Source: Anaerolineae bacterium
Lineage (GTDB): Bacteria; Chloroflexota; Anaerolineae; 4572-78; J111
Direction: 5' to 3'
Length of the DNA stretch: 64,000 bases
Assembly: GCA_023151115.1 (NCBI GenBank)
Contig: JAKLJP010000001.1
Coordinates: 124,001-188,000 of the forward strand
Shown: piece by piece, positions 24,583 to 31,896 of the stretch
Layout: the number at the start of each line of letters is the position of its first letter
Position numbering within the stretch: position 1 is the first letter of the stretch
Notes under the pieces: model-generated
What the model was told of the DNA's origin: nothing
What the model saw: only the letters and a program-made list of their open reading frames with translations
The model's database searches: none
Made by a program: the position numbers and the translations under genes

Positions 24583-25214
24583 ACCAAAACCCAGTATCGA
24601 GGAAGGAGACCGACAAATCACCGATGTGGTCAATTGATGAACTTGTAGCAATTGAACAAAGCTTAACCCTAGATGACATCCCGCCAACGATCCGCGCCTT
24701 GATCCCCGGGGAGGATCTGGATGCTATGGCCGAACACGGTGAATTGGACCGGGGTCTGGCCCTCCACCTGGTCTATCAACAGGTCTTCGAGATGCCGGAG
24801 CCGGAAACGCCCGAGTGGGTTATGGCCGTCATCCAGGCCAATCCCGGTAAATTCTGGATTGCCCAACTGTGCCGCGCCATGCACGGCCTGCCAGAGAATT
24901 TCAGAAGCGTTACTTGGTGCGGGCTGTGCCAGGAGTATGCCAACCCGCGTAAACGGGAGCGGTCAAATAATTTACCCCGCCAGACTCTCCCCGGCCTCAA
25001 AGAAACAGGCGGAGCCTTCCAATTACATCCTCCTTGCAGCAAACGAGGACTAACCTGGCTGCGCAAACTGATCTACCGGCTGGTAGATCGGGGTTGGGTC
25101 AAAAAGATACGAGAGTTTCGCCCGGATACCCACCAGGCCCGCGGGTACGATTTGATGAGTGTTCTATATCGTGGGGAAAGAGGGAAAGGAAAAGATGTCG
25201 GGGAAGCGCGCTAA
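24579..25214 (+). CDS. Hypothetical 211-aa protein
   Basis: Starts with a 4-bp ATGA overlap, so it is translationally coupled. No known family. A WCGLCQEYANP stretch holds a CxxC pair, and the C-terminal third (LTWLRKLIYRLVDRGWVKKI) looks like a winged-helix recognition region, which suggests DNA binding, but weakly. Its last 20 bp overlap the next gene, continuing the operon. Confidence 0.5.
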   Translation: MNQNPVSRKETDKSPMWSIDELVAIEQSLTLDDIPPTIRALIPGEDLDAMAEHGELDRGLALHLVYQQVFEMPEPETPEWVMAVIQANPGKFWIAQLCRAMHGLPENFRSVTWCGLCQEYANPRKRERSNNLPRQTLPGLKETGGAFQLHPPCSKRGLTWLRKLIYRLVDRGWVKKIREFRPDTHQARGYDLMSVLYRGERGKGKDVGEAR

Positions 25215-26325
25215 AAAGAAGAAAAACAGGGCGACCAGAGTCATTAGTGGAAGTCGAGTGGTATCGATCCCACAGCATTCACCTGTGCCAGTTAATCGAG
25301 AGCTGGCCGGGACCGGACCCTACACTCAGCAAATCATCAGCTGCCTGGAGCGGATCGTCCATATCACCAACCAACCTCCTGACATTGTCTTTGCCAACTG
25401 GATTGCCTGGATCGAAACGGCGATGGCCTTGCTGCCGGAACATCTCCACACCCTGGCTGCTCGCGACTTCAGGACGGGCGATCCAACACGGGCGGTGCAG
25501 CTGCTCTACAGTCTGGTGCGGGCCAGTTACCCGCCCAGTGGTTACGTGGATCGTGTTAACGACATCTGGGCCAACTACCTCCAGGCTTTCAACGTATTAC
25601 TTGAAAGCGCCCGGCCAGGCCTGTGGACCTACAACAACGCCAATGGCGGGTATATGGGTCCAGACGTTATCGCCGACATATATCTCGCCTACTCCCGTCG
25701 ACATCCGGGGTGGCAGGTCTACGACCTGATGAGCTTTGCCGACCTGGTTGCCGGGGCTCAAGTCGTTATTACGGACGGCGAGGGTCAGGTCATGGAAAAG
25801 CTCAAAGCCGCCCTGCATGATCCGCGCAACCCCCCTGGAAAAGCCCTGCTCGAAAATTCTCCGTCCGCCGAACGTCCTGACGAAGTTGCCCAGTGGCTCT
25901 TCTTTCAGGTCATTCCGGCGGCCATGCCCTACTACGAGCCAATTACCCTGATGGATGCCTGGGCCGGCACCGGAGCCAGGATTCTGGCCATGGCCAGCCT
26001 CTATCCAGCCTGGGCTATCACCCGCGATATGGTCCACTTCGTCGCTACTGAACCCGATCCCTTATGTGCGAAGATGACCTCGATTAACTGCTATTTATAT
26101 GGCATCAATGGCTGGTATATGCGTCTTTACAACGCTGTCAATTCAGCCGGACCCATCCCGGAGACGCGTGATGTGACTGCTTTGTACAGCCTGGCCGCCA
26201 ATGCCTTCCGGCTGGATAACTGCCGCCCACTGCAGCCGCCCATCATTAGCACCAGTACCGCCTCCTCTTTCGAGGCGCTTTTCCGGCACCACCCGGTCAG
26301 GCCGGCCAGGACTGCCTTTGGTTAA
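25195..26325 (+). CDS. Island family protein, 376 aa, FEALFR tail
   Basis: From the ATG at 25195 (AGGGAAAGGAAAAG upstream). After a Lys-rich start (KRAKKKKNRAT) it aligns with 31897 (also 376 aa) and with the shortened copies at 34373 and 54189: YTQQIISCLERIVHI...IVFANWIAWIETA, GPDVIADIYLAYSRRHPGWQVY, and INCYLYGINGWYMRLYNAVN against ININAILYGLNGHAVDIINTAN. Mainly helical; no enzyme motif seen. It ends ASSFEALFRHHPVRPARTAFG, with the FEAL[FY]R tail found on unrelated island proteins. The size and repeated presence suggest a central but unknown element function. Confidence 0.65.
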   Translation: MSGKRAKKKKNRATRVISGSRVVSIPQHSPVPVNRELAGTGPYTQQIISCLERIVHITNQPPDIVFANWIAWIETAMALLPEHLHTLAARDFRTGDPTRAVQLLYSLVRASYPPSGYVDRVNDIWANYLQAFNVLLESARPGLWTYNNANGGYMGPDVIADIYLAYSRRHPGWQVYDLMSFADLVAGAQVVITDGEGQVMEKLKAALHDPRNPPGKALLENSPSAERPDEVAQWLFFQVIPAAMPYYEPITLMDAWAGTGARILAMASLYPAWAITRDMVHFVATEPDPLCAKMTSINCYLYGINGWYMRLYNAVNSAGPIPETRDVTALYSLAANAFRLDNCRPLQPPIISTSTASSFEALFRHHPVRPARTAFG

Positions 26326-26418
26326 CAGGCTGGACTAACCGGGAAACAAACTTATCTCGTTCGGATCAATCTTTACCTGGAATCTTTTCTTACATTTTTC
26401 TGAAAAGGAGTTTCACCT

Positions 26419-27267
26419 ATGACAAACCAAAAATCCAAAACGCAATTCTATAACCTGGCCAAGCAAGACGAATACGATGTTGCCGCTCATATCGTCCGAG
26501 AAGTAATTACCAAGGGCCAGTCGTCCGGCTGGCTAGAAAGAGAACCGGGCGAAGAAGACCGCCTGGCGCAAATTCTGCTGCGCTTTAACATCGAGCTGGC
26601 CCAACCCGGGGTCTGGAAGCTGCGCCCGCCCGATGTCGCCGTCATCGGCGGCCTGGACCTGGGTGGGCTCAATCAGGCGGTGGCTGCATTGAATGGTTGT
26701 GTCCAGCAAGCCAATATGGCCTACGCCAGCAGTGCTGTCAGCCAAATGATCTACGCTAAAGCCGCCGGTGAACCCAAAACGGCTGGCGCCTGGTACGATG
26801 ACCTGTGTCTACAGATCGCTGCCAAGCTTGGCATTTCCGTTAACAAAACCAGGGACATAACCAGGAAAATTATCCTCAGCCTGGCCGGAATACCGGAGCT
26901 TGAGCCGGTTGATTTTTCACCTAAGGTTTTTGCGTCCCTGGTGCGCCTGGCGCGAATGAACCCGACCGTAAAACACTTGACCCAACTCCAGGGCTTTTTC
27001 CTGGGTGAGACTCAAGATGGCCAACAGCGCAGCGTCGTCGTCACTTTTGAGGATGACGGGACCCTATGTATTGAAATCTTCGATGGTTACCAGATGCTTC
27101 TGGATGAAACTGCGGGTAATTTGACCGGTTACGCCACCATCGACCTGCGTCGCGGAACGATCAGAAGTGAACCGTTGTTATATCTTGATTGCTTGGAAGA
27201 GGGCGCCGAAGAAGGGCAAAACTGCCCGGGTCTGGAATTCAAGCCAGGTCCAGGATTACCAAACTAG
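26419..27267 (+). CDS. Hypothetical protein, paralogue of 23767
   Basis: 282 aa, RBS AAAAGGAG. Paralogous to 23767 across residues 20-75 (see there) and with a similar C-terminal beta-rich half (SVVVTFEDDGTLCIEIFDGY, TGYATIDLRRGTI against QILGTAAVTPEM, GPPVVINLKTGAVTLE). The end EEGQNCPGLEFKPGPGLPN is Gly/Pro-rich and lacks the FEALYR tail. The two copies flank the 24579 and 25195 genes, so part of the block was duplicated in place. Confidence 0.6.
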   Translation: MTNQKSKTQFYNLAKQDEYDVAAHIVREVITKGQSSGWLEREPGEEDRLAQILLRFNIELAQPGVWKLRPPDVAVIGGLDLGGLNQAVAALNGCVQQANMAYASSAVSQMIYAKAAGEPKTAGAWYDDLCLQIAAKLGISVNKTRDITRKIILSLAGIPELEPVDFSPKVFASLVRLARMNPTVKHLTQLQGFFLGETQDGQQRSVVVTFEDDGTLCIEIFDGYQMLLDETAGNLTGYATIDLRRGTIRSEPLLYLDCLEEGAEEGQNCPGLEFKPGPGLPN

Positions 27268-27290
27268 ATGGTCTTGGTCGCGCTAAAACT

Positions 27291-27378
27291 GGTAAGGAGT
27301 TATGCAGTTGACTGCTCAAGGAGTCTGCGCCCCTTATTGGGCAGACCCGCGTTGAGGCTGAACTGCGTAACCCCTACC
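27291..27378. ncRNA. 88-nt imperfect long hairpin, possible structured RNA
   Basis: The left arm starts GGTAAGGAGTTATGCAGTT and the right arm ends GAACTGCGTAACCCCTACC; they pair over most of their length with a few bulges, continuing through CTCAA/TTGAG, then TCTGC/GCAGA near the loop. No T-run follows, so it is not a simple terminator. It lies alone between 26419 and 27482. It could be a small RNA, a palindromic mobile cassette or a recombination site. Confidence 0.5.
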
Positions 27379-27481
27379 GGTAAGAAAATTATCAGACTTA
27401 CAGGAAAAGGAAAGTCGCCTGCCGGTCTTCCTAATGCTTGAGTGGGAGTGGGGGATGGCGAAATTTTAGGGCAGGTTAAAG

Positions 27482-27793
27482 ATGAACTATTTCAAAGCCG
27501 GCGGCAATTTATCTAACGCTGGTCGATCTGATCAGAAAGCTCGAATCAATCCCCATGCTATTGTCACTCTCTTATTTACTCACACGACTCCAACCAGCAT
27601 TAAGGCGATTGAAGTCCTGACCGAGCTGACCGAATCGGCTCCCATTGGCGCCGAAGAAATTTTGCGATTAGCTCCCAGGATCGAGGTAGCTCTCCAGGAG
27701 GCTAATCGTATTTCTGTGCTCAGCGCAAAGATGGTTTCACGATGTTTATTACTCAAATCCATACCCCATCCCAAAATTCCTCTGGGGTTTTGA
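27482..27793 (+). CDS. Free-standing copy of the modifier's C-terminal domain
   Basis: 103 aa. After about 25 unrelated residues it aligns with residues 105-188 of the ubiquitin-like modifier at 6921: AIVTLLFTHTTPTSIKAIEVLTEL against LITALLFAGTNPATVMATRVLEQL, EEILRLAPRIEVALQEANRI against VKLLTLAPQIESAIYQGEQL, and the end CLLLKSIPHPKIPLGF against CLYLKPISHPQIPLGF. It has no ubiquitin-like domain. The conserved final HPxIPLGF suggests the tail itself is recognised. It could compete with, cap or assist the modifier. Confidence 0.65.
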   Translation: MNYFKAGGNLSNAGRSDQKARINPHAIVTLLFTHTTPTSIKAIEVLTELTESAPIGAEEILRLAPRIEVALQEANRISVLSAKMVSRCLLLKSIPHPKIPLGF

Positions 27794-27994
27794 GATTAGA
27801 TCGCCTGGTCGATAGTACGGCTAAACGGATGTCGCCTAAATGCTGCTTGCGGCCCAAATCAGTTTTTCATAAGTGAATTTTCGTGATTGCCCTTAACTTT
27901 GGGAGGAGTAACGAAATGAAGGCCACGGTTGAAATTGTTATTAGAAACGGCAGAACGGGGCTGATCGACAGCCAGCGATCTGTTACCTTGAATG

Positions 27995-28150
27995 TATACG
28001 TTTGTATACATTCGTCCCCAACGCTTTGACCTTTATGCAAGGGATTGACGTTGGGCGTTTCGCGCTCCGTTGATAACGTCCCATCGGGTTAGGGAACTGT
28101 TGCAACTGGAGTCCTGCCCGTAACCAGTCCTCGCTTCACCTTTCGGCTCC
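27995..28150 (-). ncRNA. Predicted omega-RNA region of the IS607-type TnpB
   Basis: For TnpB systems the guide RNA scaffold covers the 3' end of tnpB and the element's right end, and the guide is the flanking DNA. On this layout the scaffold would end near 27995 and the guide would be the complement of about 27975-27994, inside the disrupted host gene. Boundaries are inferred, not seen. Confidence 0.4.
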
Positions 28151-29607
28151 ACGATTTCCAAAACGGCAGGCCGCCTTTGAGCGGCAAACCTTGCCAGCAA
28201 GATAAGCTTCACCCGCTCCTTGGGCGTCCAAAGGGTCATGTCAGGATCGGTAGCTCTTGCTTTGAGGTTCATGGCGGCAATCCAGTCTGTTGGCCCCTCG
28301 TACAGACACATCCTGCACTTAAACCTGTCCCCGTTGCGGTTCTGCCCGTCAACGAACCAGCAGCGAGGGCAGGTTTGAGAGGTATACGCTGGATTGACCT
28401 GTCTGTGACGGCAACCTGCCGCCGACGCCTTGAAATCCGTTCTATCAGCCAATGTTCCGCGCGGCCAGAGACTGACCTGGCGGGACATATGCTTACTTTT
28501 GGCTTTACCCCGGATGTCGAGCTTTTCAGTGACCAGAGTTTTCGGTTTTCTTTGGTCCAGCATCTGATTGAGGGCCGTGTTGATCTGGCGTTCCAGCTCG
28601 ATCCGGTTCTTGCGTTTCTTTTTGGCCTGCTTCTTTTTGCCCAGGTTGAATTTACGAATATTCCGGGCTTTCTTGTGCCGGCCTTTGCGGCTGTGCTTTT
28701 CAGCCAATTGATACAACTTGTTGCGTTTGCGGTTCTTTTTCAGGATACGCTCGGACTCATCGTAAATCAGCCGGCCCAGGCCGATACCGTAGCGCTCGCC
28801 GGTTTCATCGGTAAAGACTTCGCTCAACCCGGCATCCGCGGCTATCACTTCCTCACCTGGTATGTCGGGGATGCTGACCCTGGCGGTGTAATGGACCTCG
28901 ACCCGTTGTCGCTCAACATCAAGGACCAGGCGGATATTGCCGGTGATGACCGTGTAGCCGGTCAAGGGGATTCTGATCCGTTTGCGTGGGGTGAGCCCGG
29001 TCACGGCGATAATCTGAGTACCAGCTCTGGTCAGTTCGATGTCGTACATATCCGGGTCCAGGGCAAAGGAGCGTTCTATTTTGACCAGCGGCGGGCAACC
29101 GCGTTTGCGCCGGATGACCCGACGTAAATAGTTCCGCACCGCTCGTCGCTCACCAGGGACGATCTCAAAATGAGCCGGCAGCGGCGCTTGACCGGCGACC
29201 AATTCAGCCATGCGTCGAGGTGTGTAAATCAACCAGTAGGCATACCGCAGTTGGCTTTCGGTCCAAACCATCCCACACGGCGCTTTGCCATCCTTATCCG
29301 CTTGATGGGCACCAATCAGCGGCTTAAGCTCTTCTGCCAGCGCCGCCCATCCCTTTTCGACCATTTCGTAGGCCTCTTTTTGGGCCAGCTTCCACATTCG
29401 ACCGGAGACGCTGTAAGGACTCTTGTATTTGTCCTTGACCAGGGCATCCCGGCGGGTACGCTCGCTTGAATGCGACCCAAACAGGGCATCGTCGTGATAG
29501 ACCTGCCCGTGCTCCTGCTTTTCTCTGGCATAGGCTGAAGCAATCTCACGCAAGGCCTCAAACTTGCTCCGATTGAGTTTGGGACTAATTCGTTTGATCG
29601 TCCGCAT
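28033..29607 (-). CDS. tnpB: TnpB RNA-guided nuclease of the IS607-type element
   Basis: 524 aa. RuvC-I Asp in EVIAADAGLSEVFTDE, a very basic bridge region (KKKQAKKKRKN), RuvC-II Glu in TLVTEKLDIRGKAK, zinc finger CPRCWFVDGQNRNGDRFKCRMC, and RuvC-III Asp in EGPTDWIAAMNLKAR (usual form D.NAA.N). All catalytic acids are present. The start at 29607 overlaps the tnpA end by 23 bp. The residues after the RuvC-III site (about 80) are longer than usual. Role by family: cuts the unoccupied target site using the element-derived guide RNA, helping the element persist. Confidence 0.88.
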   Translation of the reverse strand: MRTIKRISPKLNRSKFEALREIASAYAREKQEHGQVYHDDALFGSHSSERTRRDALVKDKYKSPYSVSGRMWKLAQKEAYEMVEKGWAALAEELKPLIGAHQADKDGKAPCGMVWTESQLRYAYWLIYTPRRMAELVAGQAPLPAHFEIVPGERRAVRNYLRRVIRRKRGCPPLVKIERSFALDPDMYDIELTRAGTQIIAVTGLTPRKRIRIPLTGYTVITGNIRLVLDVERQRVEVHYTARVSIPDIPGEEVIAADAGLSEVFTDETGERYGIGLGRLIYDESERILKKNRKRNKLYQLAEKHSRKGRHKKARNIRKFNLGKKKQAKKKRKNRIELERQINTALNQMLDQRKPKTLVTEKLDIRGKAKSKHMSRQVSLWPRGTLADRTDFKASAAGCRHRQVNPAYTSQTCPRCWFVDGQNRNGDRFKCRMCLYEGPTDWIAAMNLKARATDPDMTLWTPKERVKLILLARFAAQRRPAVLEIVEPKGEARTGYGQDSSCNSSLTRWDVINGARNAQRQSLA

Positions 29608-30202
29608 GGCTCTGGATTAATTCCGTGATCTTTTTTTTATAACGGCGCAACCCATCCACGCGACTGGAAAAACAGTGGATAATGCTCAATAAGTCCTGGG
29701 TCATTTCTGCTTCAGGCGATAAGCCTTCGGCGTTTATCACGGTCACGCTCGTCCCGTGATCCTGACAGAATTTCTCAAACCACTCATACCCAAAACGCAC
29801 CAATCGGTCCTGGTGAGCAATCACAATTTCAGAGACTTCGCCTCGTTCAACCATTTCCATCAGGATGACAAAGTTCTTGCGTTGGTAATTCAATCCGCTG
29901 CCGACATCCTGAAGCCACAGCCCCACGGGTTTTCCGGCGGCGATACAAAACTGCTCGAGCGCTGCTTTCTGGCTGGCTAAGTCAGCTTTTTGAGCTGTGC
30001 TGGAGACGCGGTAGTAAACGACAATCTGCCGTTCAACGACTTTCTGACCGGTCACTTGAAGGTATTGGTCATGAGTATAGTAACGGCGGTTTGTCGGCGT
30101 TCGATGCGCCTTGAGAATACCAACTCGATCCCAGCGTTGCAGCGTTTGGGTGGTACGGCTGATGAGTTTGGCAAATTCGTGGGGGCGATATGTCCTAATC
30201 AT
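29585..30202 (-). CDS. tnpA: IS607-family serine transposase TnpA
   Basis: 205 aa. N-terminal MerR-like helix-turn-helix (YRPHEFAKLISRTTQTLQRWDRVGIL, then TPTNRRYYTHDQ). The serine-recombinase core follows: VVYYRVSSTAQKADLASQK with catalytic S67, then a GSGLNYQRKNF segment, EIVIAHQDRLVRFGYEWFEKFC and SIIHCFSSRVDGLRRYKK. The HTH-before-catalytic-domain order is diagnostic of IS607. It is the first gene of the element, 57 bp from the boundary at 30259. Confidence 0.92.
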   Translation of the reverse strand: MIRTYRPHEFAKLISRTTQTLQRWDRVGILKAHRTPTNRRYYTHDQYLQVTGQKVVERQIVVYYRVSSTAQKADLASQKAALEQFCIAAGKPVGLWLQDVGSGLNYQRKNFVILMEMVERGEVSEIVIAHQDRLVRFGYEWFEKFCQDHGTSVTVINAEGLSPEAEMTQDLLSIIHCFSSRVDGLRRYKKKITELIQSHADDQTN

Positions 30203-30463
30203 ACATACATTTTAATATGTTTTATCGTATATAGCAAATATAAATCACTATTCTCCACGTTCCCGCTAATTCGGTCCAGCGCCTGATCGAACAGGTGGAG
30301 ACCATGATTGCCAGGTTTCCCCCGAAGCAGATTAAGATTGCCCAAGTAACCAACGGCTCGGTTACCTTCATTGATATCGAGGTAGGCATGCCCGACCCAC
30401 CTCAAAACATCAGGCCTGGTCCCACGTTTGAAGCCCTTTATCGCGCGGAGAGTCAACCTTACA

Positions 30464-31300
30464 ATGCGAGCACCCATGAAACCCACATCTGCCTCTGTTC
30501 ATAGCGAAGTTGAACTCAGTCAAGAGTTAATCACTGCTGTTCGAACCTTGCTCGGCGAAACAACCTCACTCTTTGCCCACGTCGACAATCGCATCACCGT
30601 CGCCCCTGAAACCCTTGAGCGCCTCAAGGTTGCCTTACAAGCTTATGATAAACGCATCCAAGGAGTGGATGGACAGGCGCTGGTCAAAACCACTATCACT
30701 GACGGTCACTCCATTGTTCTCGAAATGCGCATCCTGCTTTCGCCCTCCCAGGCTAAGATACTGGCCGAATCGCTGGTAAATTGCGCGGAAGAAGCAGCGA
30801 GTGGCAGGTCATCATCTCCACGCTCCGGCAGTGAGGTCAAGAAAATTCGCTTCACCCGAGTCAAGGATAAGTACGGGTTTTTATCTAACTTTGCGCGCTC
30901 CCCCATCCTGCTTAAGGGCAAACTCTGGCCGAGTGTCGAGCACTATTTCCAGGCTCAGAAATTTGCCGGCACCCAGTATGAAGACGAAATCCGCACCGCC
31001 ATCTCCCCGGCGGCAGCCGCTGTCATGGGTCGTGATCGGTCCAAACCTCTGCGACTGGACTGGGAAAGCGTCAAACTCGAAATAATCCGTGAAGCGCTGT
31101 GGGCCAAGTTTACCCAGCATCGCAAGCTCCGGGAGTTGTTGCTGGCAACAGGTGAGGCTGTCCTCATTGAGCACACCCGAAACAATTATTGGGGTGACGG
31201 TGGCAACGGCAGTGGTCGCAACATGCTGGGTCGATTACTTATGGAAACGCGTGCGCGACTTAGACAAGAAGAACGACCGACGCAGCTTCAGGAAGTCTAG
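30464..31300 (+). CDS. Island N-domain fused to a NADAR (YbiA-like) domain
   Basis: 278 aa (ATG at 30464 or 30476). Residues about 20-110 are related to the protein at 12373. Residues 125-265 form a NADAR/YbiA domain: YGFLSNFARSPI, WPSVEHYFQAQKF, EIRTAISPAAAAVMGR, DWESVKLEIIREALWAKFTQH, LLLATGEAVLIEHT, WGDGGNGSGRNMLGRLLME. NADAR domains act on N-glycosidic bonds; some remove ADP-ribose from nucleic acid, opposing DarT-like toxins. The fusion puts this activity on an island-specific adaptor domain, replacing the FEALYR-type tail. The gene overlaps the 3' piece of the split gene by 41 bp, so the two were probably co-translated. Confidence 0.8.
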   Translation: MRAPMKPTSASVHSEVELSQELITAVRTLLGETTSLFAHVDNRITVAPETLERLKVALQAYDKRIQGVDGQALVKTTITDGHSIVLEMRILLSPSQAKILAESLVNCAEEAASGRSSSPRSGSEVKKIRFTRVKDKYGFLSNFARSPILLKGKLWPSVEHYFQAQKFAGTQYEDEIRTAISPAAAAVMGRDRSKPLRLDWESVKLEIIREALWAKFTQHRKLRELLLATGEAVLIEHTRNNYWGDGGNGSGRNMLGRLLMETRARLRQEERPTQLQEV

Positions 31301-31406
31301 TCATCATCGCTTCTCGGTTAGCTTTAAATTTCCTTGACTACCTAACTTTTGTCGAATCCCCGGCATGATAACAACTGGATAAGTCCTTGTCTCATAAGAA
31401 GAAGGG

Positions 31407-31874
31407 ATGCGATACAGTGAGATGAATCGTCGGCTATCTCGCGTAATTCTCAGGCCATTTACCGCGGCGGAGTTAATCTTGCTGACCCAACGGTTAAAGC
31501 GCGCCGCCGATTACCTCCTCGTAGAGGTTGAGCAAATTGACCCGCGCTCAACGAGAGAGGTCAGACCTATCACCTTTCGCCAGGTCGCCCGCATGATGCG
31601 CTGGCGCCGATATTTTGCTGATCTGGCCAGGATCGTCGAATTGGCAGCCATTACCGACAATCCACCGGTCCTTGACGTATCGGATCTACCTCTGGAGCAA
31701 GGCGATGGGCAGGCTTTTCTTGAGTTTCTCCGAAGCGAACAATATCGGACTGAAATGAACGCCTTTTCAATTGCTTCCAACGACTTACAGGAGCTGGTCG
31801 AACCGGGCCTGGAGCATGCACTTAAGGTAGAAGCCCGATTTTATACGTGCCTGCTTAACCAGCTTGGCGACTAA
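31407..31874 (+). CDS. Hypothetical helical protein, paralogue of 14939
   Basis: 155 aa from the ATG at 31407 (GAAGGG lies directly against it; an alternative ATG at 31422 gives 150 aa with better spacing). Aligns with 14939 over most of its length (see there): RRYFADLARIVELA, DVSDL, HALKVEARFYTCLLNQLG. All-helical in appearance, no enzyme motif. It precedes the 31897 gene by 22 bp and is probably co-transcribed with it. Confidence 0.6.
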   Translation: MRYSEMNRRLSRVILRPFTAAELILLTQRLKRAADYLLVEVEQIDPRSTREVRPITFRQVARMMRWRRYFADLARIVELAAITDNPPVLDVSDLPLEQGDGQAFLEFLRSEQYRTEMNAFSIASNDLQELVEPGLEHALKVEARFYTCLLNQLGD

Positions 31875-31896
31875 TCCCAGAAAGAAAGGATGGTGT

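Larger units (their letters stand above)
27995..30259 (-). mobile_element. IS607-family element with serine transposase and TnpB, 2265 bp
   Basis: The boundaries are set by the restored host gene: GT at 27994-27995 and GT at 30259-30260, with no target duplication, as expected for the serine-recombinase mechanism of IS607. tnpA and tnpB overlap by 23 bp on the minus strand. The end beyond tnpB holds TGTATAC repeated as TGTATACGTTTGTATACA, a small palindrome that may be a TnpA binding site. Confidence 0.88.
27916..30504 (+). pseudogene. FEALYR-tailed small protein gene split by an IS607-type element
   Basis: The 5' piece (27916-27994; GGAGGAG upstream) reads MKATVEIVIRNGRTGLIDSQ then RSVTLN. 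The 3' piece (30260-30504) reads VPANSVQRLIEQVETMIARF, then PPKQIKIAQV, and ends with GPTFEALYRAESQP plus a short tail. Joining them at the GT shared by both junctions (27994-27995 and 30259-30260) gives an uninterrupted 324-nt frame of 107 aa that aligns without gaps at the join to the protein at 12072. So the gene was intact before the insertion. The 3' piece could still be expressed from a GTG at 30295. Confidence 0.8.

Noticed and set aside
27291..27378. Integron attC site
   Set aside because: The GTTA and TAAC cores are in the opposite orientation to the attC pattern, and there is no integrase or cassette array.
28177..29127. Plus-strand 316-codon frame opposite the IS607-type tnpB
   Set aside because: It is the mirror of a clear TnpB gene, has no RBS or recognisable domain, and matches the codon pattern of the opposite strand.
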